64,000 nt of DNA from Streptomyces cacaoi (GTDB lineage: Bacteria; Actinomycetota; Actinomycetes; Streptomycetales; Streptomycetaceae), in assembly GCF_006539165.1 (NCBI RefSeq), contig NZ_BJMM01000023.1, forward strand, positions 1 through 64,000, read 5' to 3'. The position numbers were made by a program, and so were the translations under genes. A model generated the notes under the pieces. It saw only the letters and a list, made by a program, of their open reading frames with translations. It had not been told where the DNA came from and did no database searches. Positions 11,203 through 19,984 of the stretch are shown in pieces; the first letter of the stretch is position 1; each line of letters begins with the position of its first letter.

Positions 11203-12954
11203 ATGGCGCGGTACCGCGGCAGGCACGCAGCGACCGGACAGGGCAGTACGGCCGGACGCCACCGCATCAGCGGGGGCACGAGACTCCGCAGGGGGCTGGG
11301 CGGGACGGCCGTGGCGGCCGTCGTCATGGCGGCGCTGACCGCCTCGCAGGCGCCCGGGGTGGGGCTCGGCGGCCCGCAGCGGGACGACGGCAACGGCCGT
11401 ACGGACGCGGTGGAGGACCGCACTCCCGGCGACGGTTCGTACCACACCGAGCTGCCGCCGTTGGAGTCGCCGAACCCGCCGGGTGACGAAGCGCCCGGCG
11501 GCGGCACCGAGTCCGGCATTCCCGCCTCGCTGCTGGCCGCGTACAAGAAGGCCGCCGCTTCCCTGTCGTCCTCCTCGCCGGGCTGCGGCCTGCGCTGGGA
11601 GCTGCTGGCGGCCATCGGCAAGGTCGAGTCGGGGCATGCGCGCGGCGGCGCCGTCGACAAGGACGGCACCACCCGGCAGCCCATCCTCGGCCCCGTCCTC
11701 AACGGCCAGGGCTTCGCGAGCATCAAGGACACCGACGGCGGCGAGTGGGACGGCGACTCCACCTACGACCGCGCGGTCGGCCCGATGCAGTTCATCCCGT
11801 CCACCTGGTCGCGCTGGGGCGCGGACGGCAATGGCGACGGCCGCAAGGACCCGAACAACATCCACGACGCCGCGCTCGCCGCCGGCCAGTACCTGTGCGC
11901 CGGCGGGCGCGATCTCGCCGTCAAGGCCGATCTCGACCGCGCGGTGCTGAGCTACAACAACTCCGCCGAGTATCTGCGCACCGTCCTCGCCTGGTTCGAG
12001 TACTACCGCAAGGGCACCCACGAGGTGCCGGACGGCGAGGGCGTCCTGCCCACCTCGCCCGGTGCCGGCGGCGCGGGCGACTCCTCCGGCGGCACGGCCT
12101 CCCCGGGGCGCGGCCACGGCAGCGGCGACGGCGGCTCCGGCGGCAGCCACAAGCCGGACAAACCGGGTAAGCCCGACAAGCCCGGGGGCGGGAAGCCGGA
12201 CAAACCGGGCGACCCGGAGAAGCCCGGCGACGGCAACGGCGGTGACGACGGCAACGACGGCGACAACGGTGACGACGGCGGCTCGCCCAGCCCCGGCCCG
12301 ACCGCGCCCGCCGCGCTGGAGGCGGTCTCCCCGGGCTCGTTCACGGCCGTCGCGGGTGAGGACTTCACCGAGCGCCCCCGGGTCAGGGCCGAGAACGCCC
12401 AGGGCAAGGGCGTCGAGGATGTCGAGATCACCTTCGAGGTGACGGGGAGGACGGGCGCCTCCTTCGACAAGGGCGCCAAGAAGTTCGCGGTCCGCACCGA
12501 CGCCAAGGGCCTGGCCACGGCTCCGGTGCTGCACGCGGGCGCGGAGCCCGGTGACTTCGTCCTGCGGGCCACCGTGCAGGGCGGGAAGCTGAAGCCCGTC
12601 GAGTTCCGGGCGTCGGTGACGGCGCCGCAGCCCGACGGCCTCGCCCGCACCGGCGAGGCGGCGCTGGAGGGCGCCGCCGGCGAGGACATCGCAGCGCCGG
12701 TCGAGGTGCGGGCCACGAACAAGGGCGAGCCGGTGCCGGGCGCCGTGGTGAAGGCGGCGATGGCCGACCAGGGCAAGGGCCCCTACTTCACCGACGAGGA
12801 CGGCAAGCCGCTGCGCACCCTCCAGCTGACGGCCGACGACAAGGGCGTGCTGAGGCTGCCGCCCATCCACGCGGGCGACGAGGCCGGTACCTGGACGCTG
12901 ATCCTCCGCACCGGCAGCGCCGAGCTGAAGCTGGAGCTGACCGTCAAGGGCTGA
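11203..12954 (+). CDS. Secreted lytic transglycosylase with C-terminal Ig-like repeats
   Basis: Predicted exported peptidoglycan lytic transglycosylase, 583 residues. A basic N-terminus and hydrophobic segment (AVAAVVMAALTASQA, residues ~36-50) form the signal. Residues ~105-265 are an SLT/MltB-like domain: catalytic Glu in LLAAIGKVESGHARGG, then DRAVGPMQFIPSTWSRWG and the Ca-loop-like DGNGDGRKDPNNIHDAA. A low-complexity Lys/Pro/Gly/Asp linker (~290-370) with KPDKPG repeats would span the wall. Two similar beta-sandwich modules follow (~372-475 and ~476-583, each with a TATAP-like or DDKGVLRLPPIHAG strand and an AGTW/AGDF ending). A 14-bp hairpin follows the gene. Confidence 0.88.
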   Translation: MARYRGRHAATGQGSTAGRHRISGGTRLRRGLGGTAVAAVVMAALTASQAPGVGLGGPQRDDGNGRTDAVEDRTPGDGSYHTELPPLESPNPPGDEAPGGGTESGIPASLLAAYKKAAASLSSSSPGCGLRWELLAAIGKVESGHARGGAVDKDGTTRQPILGPVLNGQGFASIKDTDGGEWDGDSTYDRAVGPMQFIPSTWSRWGADGNGDGRKDPNNIHDAALAAGQYLCAGGRDLAVKADLDRAVLSYNNSAEYLRTVLAWFEYYRKGTHEVPDGEGVLPTSPGAGGAGDSSGGTASPGRGHGSGDGGSGGSHKPDKPGKPDKPGGGKPDKPGDPEKPGDGNGGDDGNDGDNGDDGGSPSPGPTAPAALEAVSPGSFTAVAGEDFTERPRVRAENAQGKGVEDVEITFEVTGRTGASFDKGAKKFAVRTDAKGLATAPVLHAGAEPGDFVLRATVQGGKLKPVEFRASVTAPQPDGLARTGEAALEGAAGEDIAAPVEVRATNKGEPVPGAVVKAAMADQGKGPYFTDEDGKPLRTLQLTADDKGVLRLPPIHAGDEAGTWTLILRTGSAELKLELTVKG

Positions 12955-12966
12955 TGCCTGCCCGGT

Positions 12967-13000
12967 CGTGTGCCCCGGCGTCCGCGCGCCGGGGCACACG
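12967..13000 (+). terminator. Stem-loop terminator after the lytic transglycosylase
   Basis: A perfect 14-bp inverted repeat (12967-12980 with 12987-13000) with a 6-nt loop lies 12 bp after the stop codon. Confidence 0.75.
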
Positions 13001-13145
13001 TCTGTCCGCACCCGCGCGGGCCGTCCACCGCCCCGGAAAATCGGGCTGCCGAGCTGTTCCCATCCCCGGCGAACGGCGGTACGTTCCCCGGGCCCTGACG
13101 AAGCGTCAGGTGCCGTCGGGTGACATCGACCGGGAGGTGCCGCGG

Positions 13146-13280
13146 ATGCGTGCGCTGATCGCCGCCGGAATAGGACTGGCCGCCGCGCTCGCGCTCGTCT
13201 TCACGATCACGGCCATCGGCATGCCGGCCGGAAAGACCTCGCCGAAGCCGCTGTACACCACCGTTCCCGAGCACCCCTAG
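13146..13280 (+). CDS. SPW_0924-type small membrane protein
   Basis: A 44-residue protein starting at the ATG at 13146, preceded by GGGAGG at a normal distance. It has one hydrophobic segment (ALIAAGIGLAAALALVFTI) and a short polar tail ending LYTTVPEHP. I recognise it as the small Streptomyces family annotated SPW_0924; its function is unknown. It ends 21 bp before the DUF3068 gene on the same strand, so co-transcription is likely. A GTG nine bases upstream (13137) is an alternative start. Confidence 0.8.
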   Translation: MRALIAAGIGLAAALALVFTITAIGMPAGKTSPKPLYTTVPEHP

Positions 13281-13301
13281 CCGGAGCAGGGAGGACGCGG
13301 C

Positions 13302-14312
13302 ATGCGCAGAAGAGCGAGTCTGGTGCTGCTGGCGTTCGCGGTGTTCTTCGCCGCGCTCTCGCCGCTGATCCGCTGGTACGGCTTCCCGCGGCTGGCGAAG
13401 ATCCCGCCGAGCCAGTACCAGGCCATGGTGCTGGAGGCGAAGGACGCCACCCTGCTCGACTACGCCACCATGCGGCCCAAGAAGGTGTCGAAGGTGAGCA
13501 TCGTCCAGAGCCTCAGGGGCAATGTGCCGGCCGCCGAGCGGGTGCGTGAGCGCACCGGCAGGGACGTCGTCGTCTGGGACACCCGCAGCCATGTCGCCGA
13601 CGACAAGGGCAAGCTGGTCTCCAGCATCCCCGAGCGCTACGTCTTCGACGCGCACACCCAGGAGCCCGTGCACACCGCGGGCGAGCACGTCGACGGCGAC
13701 CCGGTGCGCCGCGAGGGCATCGAGTACAAGTGGCCCTTCCTGACGGAGAAGCGCGACTACGAGTACTTCGACTTCCAGACCCGCACCTCCGCGCCCATCC
13801 ACTACAAGGGGACCCGCACGGTGGCCGGTATGGAGGCGTACTACTTCGAGCAGACCATCCCGTGGACCAAGGTGAAGGTCCCCAGGAAGCTGCCGATGGG
13901 CGCCACCCCCGAGGTGGTCCGGCAGGCCGGGATGGAGCGCTGGTACAGCACCAAGCGGATGTTCTGGGTGGAGCCGGTCACCGGCGCCCCGCTGGACGGC
14001 CAGGAGATCCACCGCGAGGAGATGCGCTGGAAGGGCCAGCCGGACAAGGAGCCGCTCACCGCCTTCTCCGGGCACGTCAAGATGCGCCCCGACTTCCAGC
14101 AGGCCGCGCAGGATCTCGTGCGCTCCCAGCGCCAGTTGGTCCTCGCGCTCACCAGCTATCTGCCGTGGGGCTTCCTCGCCCTCGGCGCCGTGCTGCTCAC
14201 CGTCTCCCTCGTCCTGGAACACCGCTCCCGCCGCCCCGGTGCCCCCGGCCCCGACGCCCGCGCCGACACCGCCGACCGGGACCCGCAGCCGGCTCCCGCC
14301 ACGGGGGCCTGA
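13302..14312 (+). CDS. DUF3068 (PorA-family) membrane-anchored protein
   Basis: Predicted envelope protein of 336 residues. An N-terminal hydrophobic segment (LVLLAFAVFFAALSPLIRW, residues ~6-24) anchors it. A long external domain follows (~30-280: DATLLDYATMRPK, YKWPFLTEKRDYEYFDFQTR, GMEAYYFEQTIPWTK, YSTKRMFWVEPVTGAPLDG), then a second membrane helix (LPWGFLALGAVLLTVSLVL) and a charged cytoplasmic tail. DUF3068 proteins are widespread in Actinobacteria; the Pfam name PorA_fam reflects distant similarity to corynebacterial porins, but no pore activity is implied. It follows the 44-residue membrane peptide. Confidence 0.87.
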   Translation: MRRRASLVLLAFAVFFAALSPLIRWYGFPRLAKIPPSQYQAMVLEAKDATLLDYATMRPKKVSKVSIVQSLRGNVPAAERVRERTGRDVVVWDTRSHVADDKGKLVSSIPERYVFDAHTQEPVHTAGEHVDGDPVRREGIEYKWPFLTEKRDYEYFDFQTRTSAPIHYKGTRTVAGMEAYYFEQTIPWTKVKVPRKLPMGATPEVVRQAGMERWYSTKRMFWVEPVTGAPLDGQEIHREEMRWKGQPDKEPLTAFSGHVKMRPDFQQAAQDLVRSQRQLVLALTSYLPWGFLALGAVLLTVSLVLEHRSRRPGAPGPDARADTADRDPQPAPATGA

Positions 14313-14321
14313 ACGCCGGGC

Positions 14322-14345
14322 CGGGCCCGGGCCGTCCCGGGCCCG
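14322..14345. terminator. Bidirectional stem-loop between the DUF3068 gene and hrpB
   Basis: A perfect 10-bp inverted repeat (14322-14331 with 14336-14345, CCGT loop) lies in the 48-bp gap between these convergent genes, so it can terminate both. Confidence 0.65.
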
Positions 14346-14360
14346 TCCACCCGGACGGGA

Positions 14361-16991
14361 TCAGGCCCGGTCGCGGCCCCGCTCCTGCCGGGCCTTCGTG
14401 TGCCGTGTCGGCTCGGCCGCCGCCGGGTCCTCGGGCCAGGGGTGCTTCGGATAGCGGCCGCGCAACTCGGCCCGCACGGACCGGTATCCCTCCCGCCAGA
14501 ACGACGCCAGATCGGCCGTCACCGCGGCCGGACGCCCCGCGGGCGAGAGCAGGTGGACGAGCACCGGAACCCGCCCGTCCGCGAGGCGCGGGCTCTCCTG
14601 CGCCCCGAACATCTCCTGGAGCTTCACGGCCAGCACCGGCTGCTCGGACGTGTAGTCGACGGCGATACGGGACCCGGAGGGGACCTCGATCCGCTCCGGG
14701 GCCAGCTCCGCCAGCCGGGCGGCCTCGCCCGAGGCCCACGGCAGCAGACCGGAGAGCACCTCGCCCGCATCGATCCGCCCCAGATCCGCCCGGGAGCGGA
14801 CCGCGCCCAGCCACGCGTCGGCGCACTCCAGCAGCGCCGCGTCGGACACATCCGGCCACGGATCACCGAGCACCCGGTGCAGAAACGCCATCCGCTGCCG
14901 CAGCCCGCGCGCCTGCCCCGGCCACCGCAGCAGCCCCGTCCCCTCGCGGCGCAGCCCCTCCAGCGCCGCCTCCCGCAGCAGCTCGGGGGACGGCGCCTCC
15001 AGGGGGCGCACGGACAGCGGGACCGCGCCCAGCGCCGCCACCCGGCGCGCCACCACATCGCCCCCGGCGCCCTGCTCCGGACCCCAGCGCACCTCCTCCG
15101 ACTCCGTGTACAGCTCACCGGCCGCCGTACGGGCCGTCTCCTCGTCCACCACGGCCGCGAGCCGCACCCGCGCCGACGCGCTGCCCACCGGCCGGTCGGC
15201 GACGGCCACCGCCAGCCACGCCGCCTCCCGCAGCCGGCTCTCACCCGCCGTCCGCGCCCGGGTGCCGCCCGCCATCAGATACGCGTCGCCGCCCTGCGCC
15301 CGCGCCACCCGCTCCGGATGCGCCAGCGCGACGACCAGCCCGACCGCCTCCTCGTCCGTCCCACCGGCCGCCGGCGCGCCGCCCGCACGCCCGTTCCCCG
15401 CGCCGCCCGCCTCGCCGCTGCGCTCCGCGCGCCCCCGGCCGTGCGCACCGGCGCGCTCCTCGTCGTCCAGCAGGGCCCGCAGCCGGCGCCGCTCGGCCGC
15501 CCAGCGCCGCCCGTAGGGATCGCCCCCGCGCCGGGCCCGGCGCAGCGCCTCGACGGCGTCGTCCCCGTACTCGCGCGGCGGCTCCTCGCTCAGCAGCGCC
15601 ACCGCTTCCGCCGCCCGTTCCGGGCCGACCCGCGCCGCCCCGTCCAGCAGGGCCCGCGCCAGCCGCGGATGCAGCCCGAGCCGGGCCATCCGCGCGCCCC
15701 GCGAGGTCATGCGCCCCGCCTCGTCCAGCGCGCCGACGGCGTGCAGCGTCCGCCGGGCCGCGTGCATCGCGCCCTCGGGCGGCGGGTCGAGCAGCGCGAG
15801 CCCCTGCGCCCAGGGCTCGCCCCAGTGCGCCGCCTGCAACGCGAAGGACGTCAGATCGGCGAGCGTGATCTCCGGCGCGGGCTCCGCCGGCCGCCCGGCG
15901 TCGTCCGCCTCCGCCCAGCACCGGAGGGCCACCCCGGGCGCCTCACGCCCGGCCCGCCCCGCGCGCTGGGCGGCGCCCGCCCGGGAGACCCGCACCGTCG
16001 TCAGCGCCCCGAGGCCCCGCGCATGATCCACCCGCGGCTGCCGTGCCAGCCCCGAGTCGACGACGACCCGCACCCCCGGCACCGTCAGACTCGACTCGGC
16101 GACCGCCGTCGACAGGATCACCCTGCGACCGGCCCCGGAACCGCCCCCGAGCACCTCGTCCTGCACCCGCGAGGGCGCCCTCCCGTGCAGCTGGAGCACC
16201 TCCGCCCCGACCCCGTCCAACAGGCCCGCCACCCGCGCGATCTCCCCGACCCCGGGCAGGAAACACAGCACGTCACCCTCCGGCACGGCCCGGAGCGCCT
16301 CCCGGACGGTGGCCGCCACGTGCCGCAGCAGCGCGGGGTCCACCCTTGTCCCGTGCGCCGGCCGCACGCCGGCGGGCGCGGGCGCGTGCCGCACCTCGAC
16401 CGGGTGGCTCACCCCGTGCCCCCGCACGACGGTCCCGCCCAGCAGCCGCGCCCACGCCTCGGCGTCCTGCGTGGCGGAGGCGGCCACCAGCCGCAGCCCG
16501 GGCCGCAGCGCCTCGCGCACATCCAGCAGGAAGGCCACCGCGGTGTCCGCGTCCAGATGGCGCTCGTGGCACTCGTCGATCAGGACGACGTCGACGCCCG
16601 GCAGCTCCGGGTCCCGCTGGAGCCGCTGGAGCAGCACCCCGGTGGTCACCACCTCCACCCGGGTGCGCGCCCCCGCGCTGCGCTCCCCGCGCACGGTGAA
16701 ACCGACGCTCCCGCCGGTGCGTTCACCCAGCAGCCACGCCATCCGCCGCGCCGCCGACCGTGCGGCCATCCGCCGCGGCTCGGCCACCAGCACGCGGCGC
16801 GGGGGAGCGCCGTCGTCCAGCAGCCCGGCCAGCGCCAGCGGCACACAGGTCGTCTTGCCGGTGCCCGGCGGCGCGTGCAGCACGGCCGCACCGTGCTCCT
16901 CCAACGCGTCCCGCAGTCCGGGCAGCGCCGCGCCGATGGGCAGGTTCCGCAGTGCTCGCAGGTTGGCTCGCTCGCCGTCGTCAGGCCGCAC
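14361..16991 (-). CDS. hrpB: ATP-dependent RNA helicase HrpB
   Basis: DEAH-type superfamily 2 helicase, 876 residues (family ~820-850). Walker A is HAPPGTGKTTCVPLALAG (~38-55), motif Ia VAEPRRMAARSAARRM, motif II LIDECHERHLDAD, motif III VAASAT. Domain 2 has LCFLPGVGEIARVAGLL, STAVAESSLTVPGVRVVVD and QRAGRAGREAPG. The C-terminus is the HrpB_C domain (RMAFLHRVLGDPWPDVSD). A low-complexity Gly/Ala insert lies near residues 525-545. The role of HrpB in bacteria is poorly defined; RNA remodelling is inferred from the family. It is convergent with the DUF3068 gene. Confidence 0.93.
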   Translation of the reverse strand: MRPDDGERANLRALRNLPIGAALPGLRDALEEHGAAVLHAPPGTGKTTCVPLALAGLLDDGAPPRRVLVAEPRRMAARSAARRMAWLLGERTGGSVGFTVRGERSAGARTRVEVVTTGVLLQRLQRDPELPGVDVVLIDECHERHLDADTAVAFLLDVREALRPGLRLVAASATQDAEAWARLLGGTVVRGHGVSHPVEVRHAPAPAGVRPAHGTRVDPALLRHVAATVREALRAVPEGDVLCFLPGVGEIARVAGLLDGVGAEVLQLHGRAPSRVQDEVLGGGSGAGRRVILSTAVAESSLTVPGVRVVVDSGLARQPRVDHARGLGALTTVRVSRAGAAQRAGRAGREAPGVALRCWAEADDAGRPAEPAPEITLADLTSFALQAAHWGEPWAQGLALLDPPPEGAMHAARRTLHAVGALDEAGRMTSRGARMARLGLHPRLARALLDGAARVGPERAAEAVALLSEEPPREYGDDAVEALRRARRGGDPYGRRWAAERRRLRALLDDEERAGAHGRGRAERSGEAGGAGNGRAGGAPAAGGTDEEAVGLVVALAHPERVARAQGGDAYLMAGGTRARTAGESRLREAAWLAVAVADRPVGSASARVRLAAVVDEETARTAAGELYTESEEVRWGPEQGAGGDVVARRVAALGAVPLSVRPLEAPSPELLREAALEGLRREGTGLLRWPGQARGLRQRMAFLHRVLGDPWPDVSDAALLECADAWLGAVRSRADLGRIDAGEVLSGLLPWASGEAARLAELAPERIEVPSGSRIAVDYTSEQPVLAVKLQEMFGAQESPRLADGRVPVLVHLLSPAGRPAAVTADLASFWREGYRSVRAELRGRYPKHPWPEDPAAAEPTRHTKARQERGRDRA

Positions 16992-17036
16992 GCCCCGCAG
17001 TCTGCCGTGCCCCCTCCCGCGTCCCGAGCCCGGGCC

Positions 17037-17906
17037 CTACGCCCGCTCGCAGACGAAGACGGCCGTGCCCGGCACGAGCTGCCCGCGCAGCGGCGACCAG
17101 CCGCCCCACACCTGCCGGTTCCACTCCGGCCACTCCGGCTCGACCAGATCCAGCAGCCGGAACCCGGCGCCCACCAGCTCCCGCACCCGGTCGCCCAGCG
17201 TCCGGTGGTGCTCGACGTAGACGGTGCGCCCGGCCGCGTCCTCCTCCACGTACGGCGTCCGGTCGAAGTACGAGGCGAGCACGGTGAGCCCCTCGGGGCC
17301 CGGCTCGTCCGCCAGTGCCCAGCGCAGCGGGTGGGTCAGCGAGAACACCCACCGGCCGCCGGGCCGCAGCACCCGCCGCACCTCGGCGAAGACCCGCTCC
17401 GGATCGGCGACGAACGGGATCGCGCCGTAGGAGGAACAGGCGATGTCGAAGACGGCGTCAGCGAACGGCAGCGCCCGCGCGTCCGCCTCCACCAGCGGGA
17501 ACCCCTCGGGGGCGTCCGGCCCGCCCCCGATCCGCAGTGCGTGCTGGAGCTGCCGGTGCGCGAGGTCGAGCGCCACGGGCCGGGCGCCCTGCGCCGCCAG
17601 CCAGCGCGAGCACTGCGCGGCGCCCGCGCCGATCTCCAGCACGTCGGCGCCGCGCAGGGCCCCGGCGGGGCCCAGCAGCCGCGCCTCGGCCTCGTCCAGT
17701 CCCTCGGGGCCCCAGACGAACCGGTCGTCCCCGAGGAAGTCGCCGTGATCACGCTGGTACTCGTCGGCGTTCCTGTCCCACCAGCCGCGGCTGGCCCGGC
17801 TGCTCTCCGGCCCGCCCGCGGGCCGGCGGACCGCCTCGGCGTCGTCGTCGCCGCCGCCGGAGTCGCTCACGGGGAAGGCCGCGCTGACTTCGTGCTTTTG
17901 TTCCAT
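17037..17906 (-). CDS. Class I SAM-dependent methyltransferase
   Basis: Predicted small-molecule methyltransferase, 289 residues from the ATG at 17906. SAM motif I is VLEIGAGAAQCSRWLAAQG (~87-105), the acidic end of beta-2 is RPVALDLAHRQL, and later motifs are FDIACSSYGAIPFVADPE and VLRPGGRWVFSLTHPLRW, typical of Methyltransf_11. The first ~35 residues are acidic and variable, so the start is uncertain; a GTG about 30 bases upstream is possible. It is divergent from rpsA over 482 bp and only 45 bp from hrpB. Substrate unknown. Confidence 0.86.
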   Translation of the reverse strand: MEQKHEVSAAFPVSDSGGGDDDAEAVRRPAGGPESSRASRGWWDRNADEYQRDHGDFLGDDRFVWGPEGLDEAEARLLGPAGALRGADVLEIGAGAAQCSRWLAAQGARPVALDLAHRQLQHALRIGGGPDAPEGFPLVEADARALPFADAVFDIACSSYGAIPFVADPERVFAEVRRVLRPGGRWVFSLTHPLRWALADEPGPEGLTVLASYFDRTPYVEEDAAGRTVYVEHHRTLGDRVRELVGAGFRLLDLVEPEWPEWNRQVWGGWSPLRGQLVPGTAVFVCERA

Positions 17907-18180
17907 CGCCCCTGTCGCCGTACTCTTGTGCTCGATCACGTGGCTGATCACCGCTGACCGGTAGCGCCGTCCCCGACGACCGGTTTCCCCGGTCACCGCG
18001 GTGCCCGTCGGCCCTGTGGCGTACGGGGGTTCCGCGGCTTGTGCGGCGCCCGCAACGCCCGCGGTGCGGCCGCCGGGTGAAAGCCCTGTACAGGCCCCGC
18101 GCGAAGGCCCAATTCGGCTGGCCGCGCGGCGAGTTCTGCCGGGAATGGGGGCTTCCAACCGAGGTGTGCTCTTTCGCGCA

Positions 18181-18209
18181 TTGACCATGCCCAGCGGCCC
18201 CCGTATGCT
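18181..18209 (+). promoter_or_regulatory. Near-consensus housekeeping promoter of rpsA
   Basis: TTGACC (18181-18186), 17-bp spacer and TATGCT (18204-18209) match the HrdB consensus almost perfectly, as expected for a ribosomal protein gene. The transcript would start near 18216 and carry a leader of about 170 nt before the ATG at 18389. The remainder of the 17907-18388 gap shows no gene; it must also hold the divergent methyltransferase promoter. Confidence 0.8.
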
Positions 18210-18388
18210 ACAAGTTGCGCTGCGGGCCTGCGCGCCTCGGACGGAGCAGGCCGCGCTCGCATCGGCTGTATGTCCCCTCGGGTTTCCGGCTTTCATGGCT
18301 GTCCGGCTGGCTTGCATGTGGTGCGATCAAGGGCTCTCGGCGTAGCAGTACCTACGACTTCATGTCCGTACCGGAGACCCTTTCCCAC

Positions 18389-19894
18389 ATGACGAGCAGC
18401 ACCGAGACCTCCGCCACCACTCCGCAGGTTGCGGTCAACGACATCGGTTCCGAGGAAGCCTTCCTCGCCGCGATCGACGAGACGATCAAGTACTTCAACG
18501 ACGGCGACATCGTCGACGGCGTCATCGTGAAGGTCGACCGGGACGAGGTCCTGCTCGACATCGGTTACAAGACCGAAGGTGTCATCCCTTCCCGTGAGCT
18601 GTCGATCAAGCACGACGTCGACCCGAACGAGGTCGTCGCCGTCGGTGACGAGATCGAAGCCCTGGTTCTCCAGAAGGAGGACAAGGAAGGCCGCCTGATC
18701 CTCTCGAAGAAGCGCGCCCAGTACGAGCGCGCCTGGGGCACCATCGAGAAGATCAAGGAAGAGGACGGGATCGTCACCGGTACCGTCATCGAGGTCGTCA
18801 AGGGTGGCCTCATCCTCGACATCGGCCTCCGCGGCTTCCTGCCGGCCTCCCTGGTCGAGATGCGCCGCGTGCGCGACCTCCAGCCGTACGTCGGCAAGGA
18901 GCTCGAAGCCAAGATCATCGAGCTGGACAAGAACCGCAACAACGTGGTCCTGTCCCGCCGTGCCTGGCTGGAGCAGACGCAGAGCGAGGTCCGCCAGACC
19001 TTCCTCACCACCCTCCAGAAGGGCCAGGTGCGCTCCGGCGTCGTCTCCTCCATCGTCAACTTCGGCGCCTTCGTCGACCTGGGCGGCGTGGACGGACTGG
19101 TCCACGTCTCCGAGCTGTCCTGGAAGCACATCGACCACCCCTCCGAGGTCGTCGAGGTCGGCCAGGAGGTCACGGTCGAGGTCCTGGACGTCGACATGGA
19201 CCGCGAGCGCGTCTCCCTGTCGCTCAAGGCGACCCAGGAAGACCCGTGGCAGCAGTTCGCCCGGACCCACCAGATCGGCCAGGTCGTCCCCGGCAAGGTC
19301 ACCAAGCTGGTGCCGTTCGGTGCGTTCGTCCGCGTCGACGAGGGCATCGAGGGCCTGGTCCACATCTCCGAGCTGGCCGAGCGCCACGTGGAGATCCCGG
19401 AGCAGGTCGTCCAGGTCAACGACGAGATCTTCGTGAAGGTCATCGACATCGACCTGGAGCGCCGCCGCATCAGCCTCTCGCTGAAGCAGGCCAACGAGGC
19501 CTTCGGCGGGGACCCGACGATGGTCGAGTTCGACCCGACGCTCTACGGCATGGCCGCGTCCTACGACGACCAGGGCAACTACATCTACCCCGAGGGCTTC
19601 GACCCGGAGGCCAACGACTGGCTGCCCGGCTACGAGAAGCAGCGTGAGGAGTGGGAGCGCCAGTACGCCGAGGCGCAGGCCCGCTTCGAGGCGCACCAGG
19701 CGCAGGTCATCAAGTCCCGCGAGGCGGACGAGCAGGCGGCGGCCGAGGCCGCTTCCGGCGGTGCCTCGCAGGGCGGTGGCCAGTCCGGCGGCGGCTCGTA
19801 CTCCTCCGAGGGCTCGGACGAGGACTCCGGCGCCCTGGCCTCGGACGAGGCCCTGGCGGCTCTCCGCGAGAAGCTGGCGGGCGGCCAGAGCTGA
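18389..19894 (+). CDS. rpsA: 30S ribosomal protein S1
   Basis: RNA-binding ribosomal protein that helps load mRNA on the 30S subunit, 501 residues. It has four S1 OB-fold domains (roughly 35-105, 120-190, 205-278, 290-363), the actinobacterial layout rather than the six of E. coli. Repeat signatures are VDRDEVLLDIGYKTEGVIPS, GLILDIGLRGFLPASLVE, VNFGAFVDLGGVDGLVHVSE and VPFGAFVRVDEGIEGLVHIS. The C-terminal ~130 residues are acidic with Gly/Ser repeats. The ATG at 18389 gives the conserved MTSSTETSATTPQVAVNDIG start; an ATG 27 bases upstream is in frame but not conserved to my knowledge. Strong promoter and terminator flank it. Confidence 0.98.
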   Translation: MTSSTETSATTPQVAVNDIGSEEAFLAAIDETIKYFNDGDIVDGVIVKVDRDEVLLDIGYKTEGVIPSRELSIKHDVDPNEVVAVGDEIEALVLQKEDKEGRLILSKKRAQYERAWGTIEKIKEEDGIVTGTVIEVVKGGLILDIGLRGFLPASLVEMRRVRDLQPYVGKELEAKIIELDKNRNNVVLSRRAWLEQTQSEVRQTFLTTLQKGQVRSGVVSSIVNFGAFVDLGGVDGLVHVSELSWKHIDHPSEVVEVGQEVTVEVLDVDMDRERVSLSLKATQEDPWQQFARTHQIGQVVPGKVTKLVPFGAFVRVDEGIEGLVHISELAERHVEIPEQVVQVNDEIFVKVIDIDLERRRISLSLKQANEAFGGDPTMVEFDPTLYGMAASYDDQGNYIYPEGFDPEANDWLPGYEKQREEWERQYAEAQARFEAHQAQVIKSREADEQAAAEAASGGASQGGGQSGGGSYSSEGSDEDSGALASDEALAALREKLAGGQS

Positions 19895-19917
19895 CACCGG
19901 CTCCCGGTACGCACGCA

Positions 19918-19955
19918 GCGAGGCCCGCACTCCCGGAAGGGGGTGCGGGCCTCGC
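19918..19955. terminator. Strong terminator between rpsA and the beta-helix gene
   Basis: A 13-bp perfect stem (19918-19930 with 19943-19955) extends inward by four more pairs (one G-T) to a GGAA tetraloop. It lies between convergent genes and can serve both. Confidence 0.85.
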
Positions 19956-19984
19956 CCGTGTTCGGGCGGAGTTTTCCGCAGGGC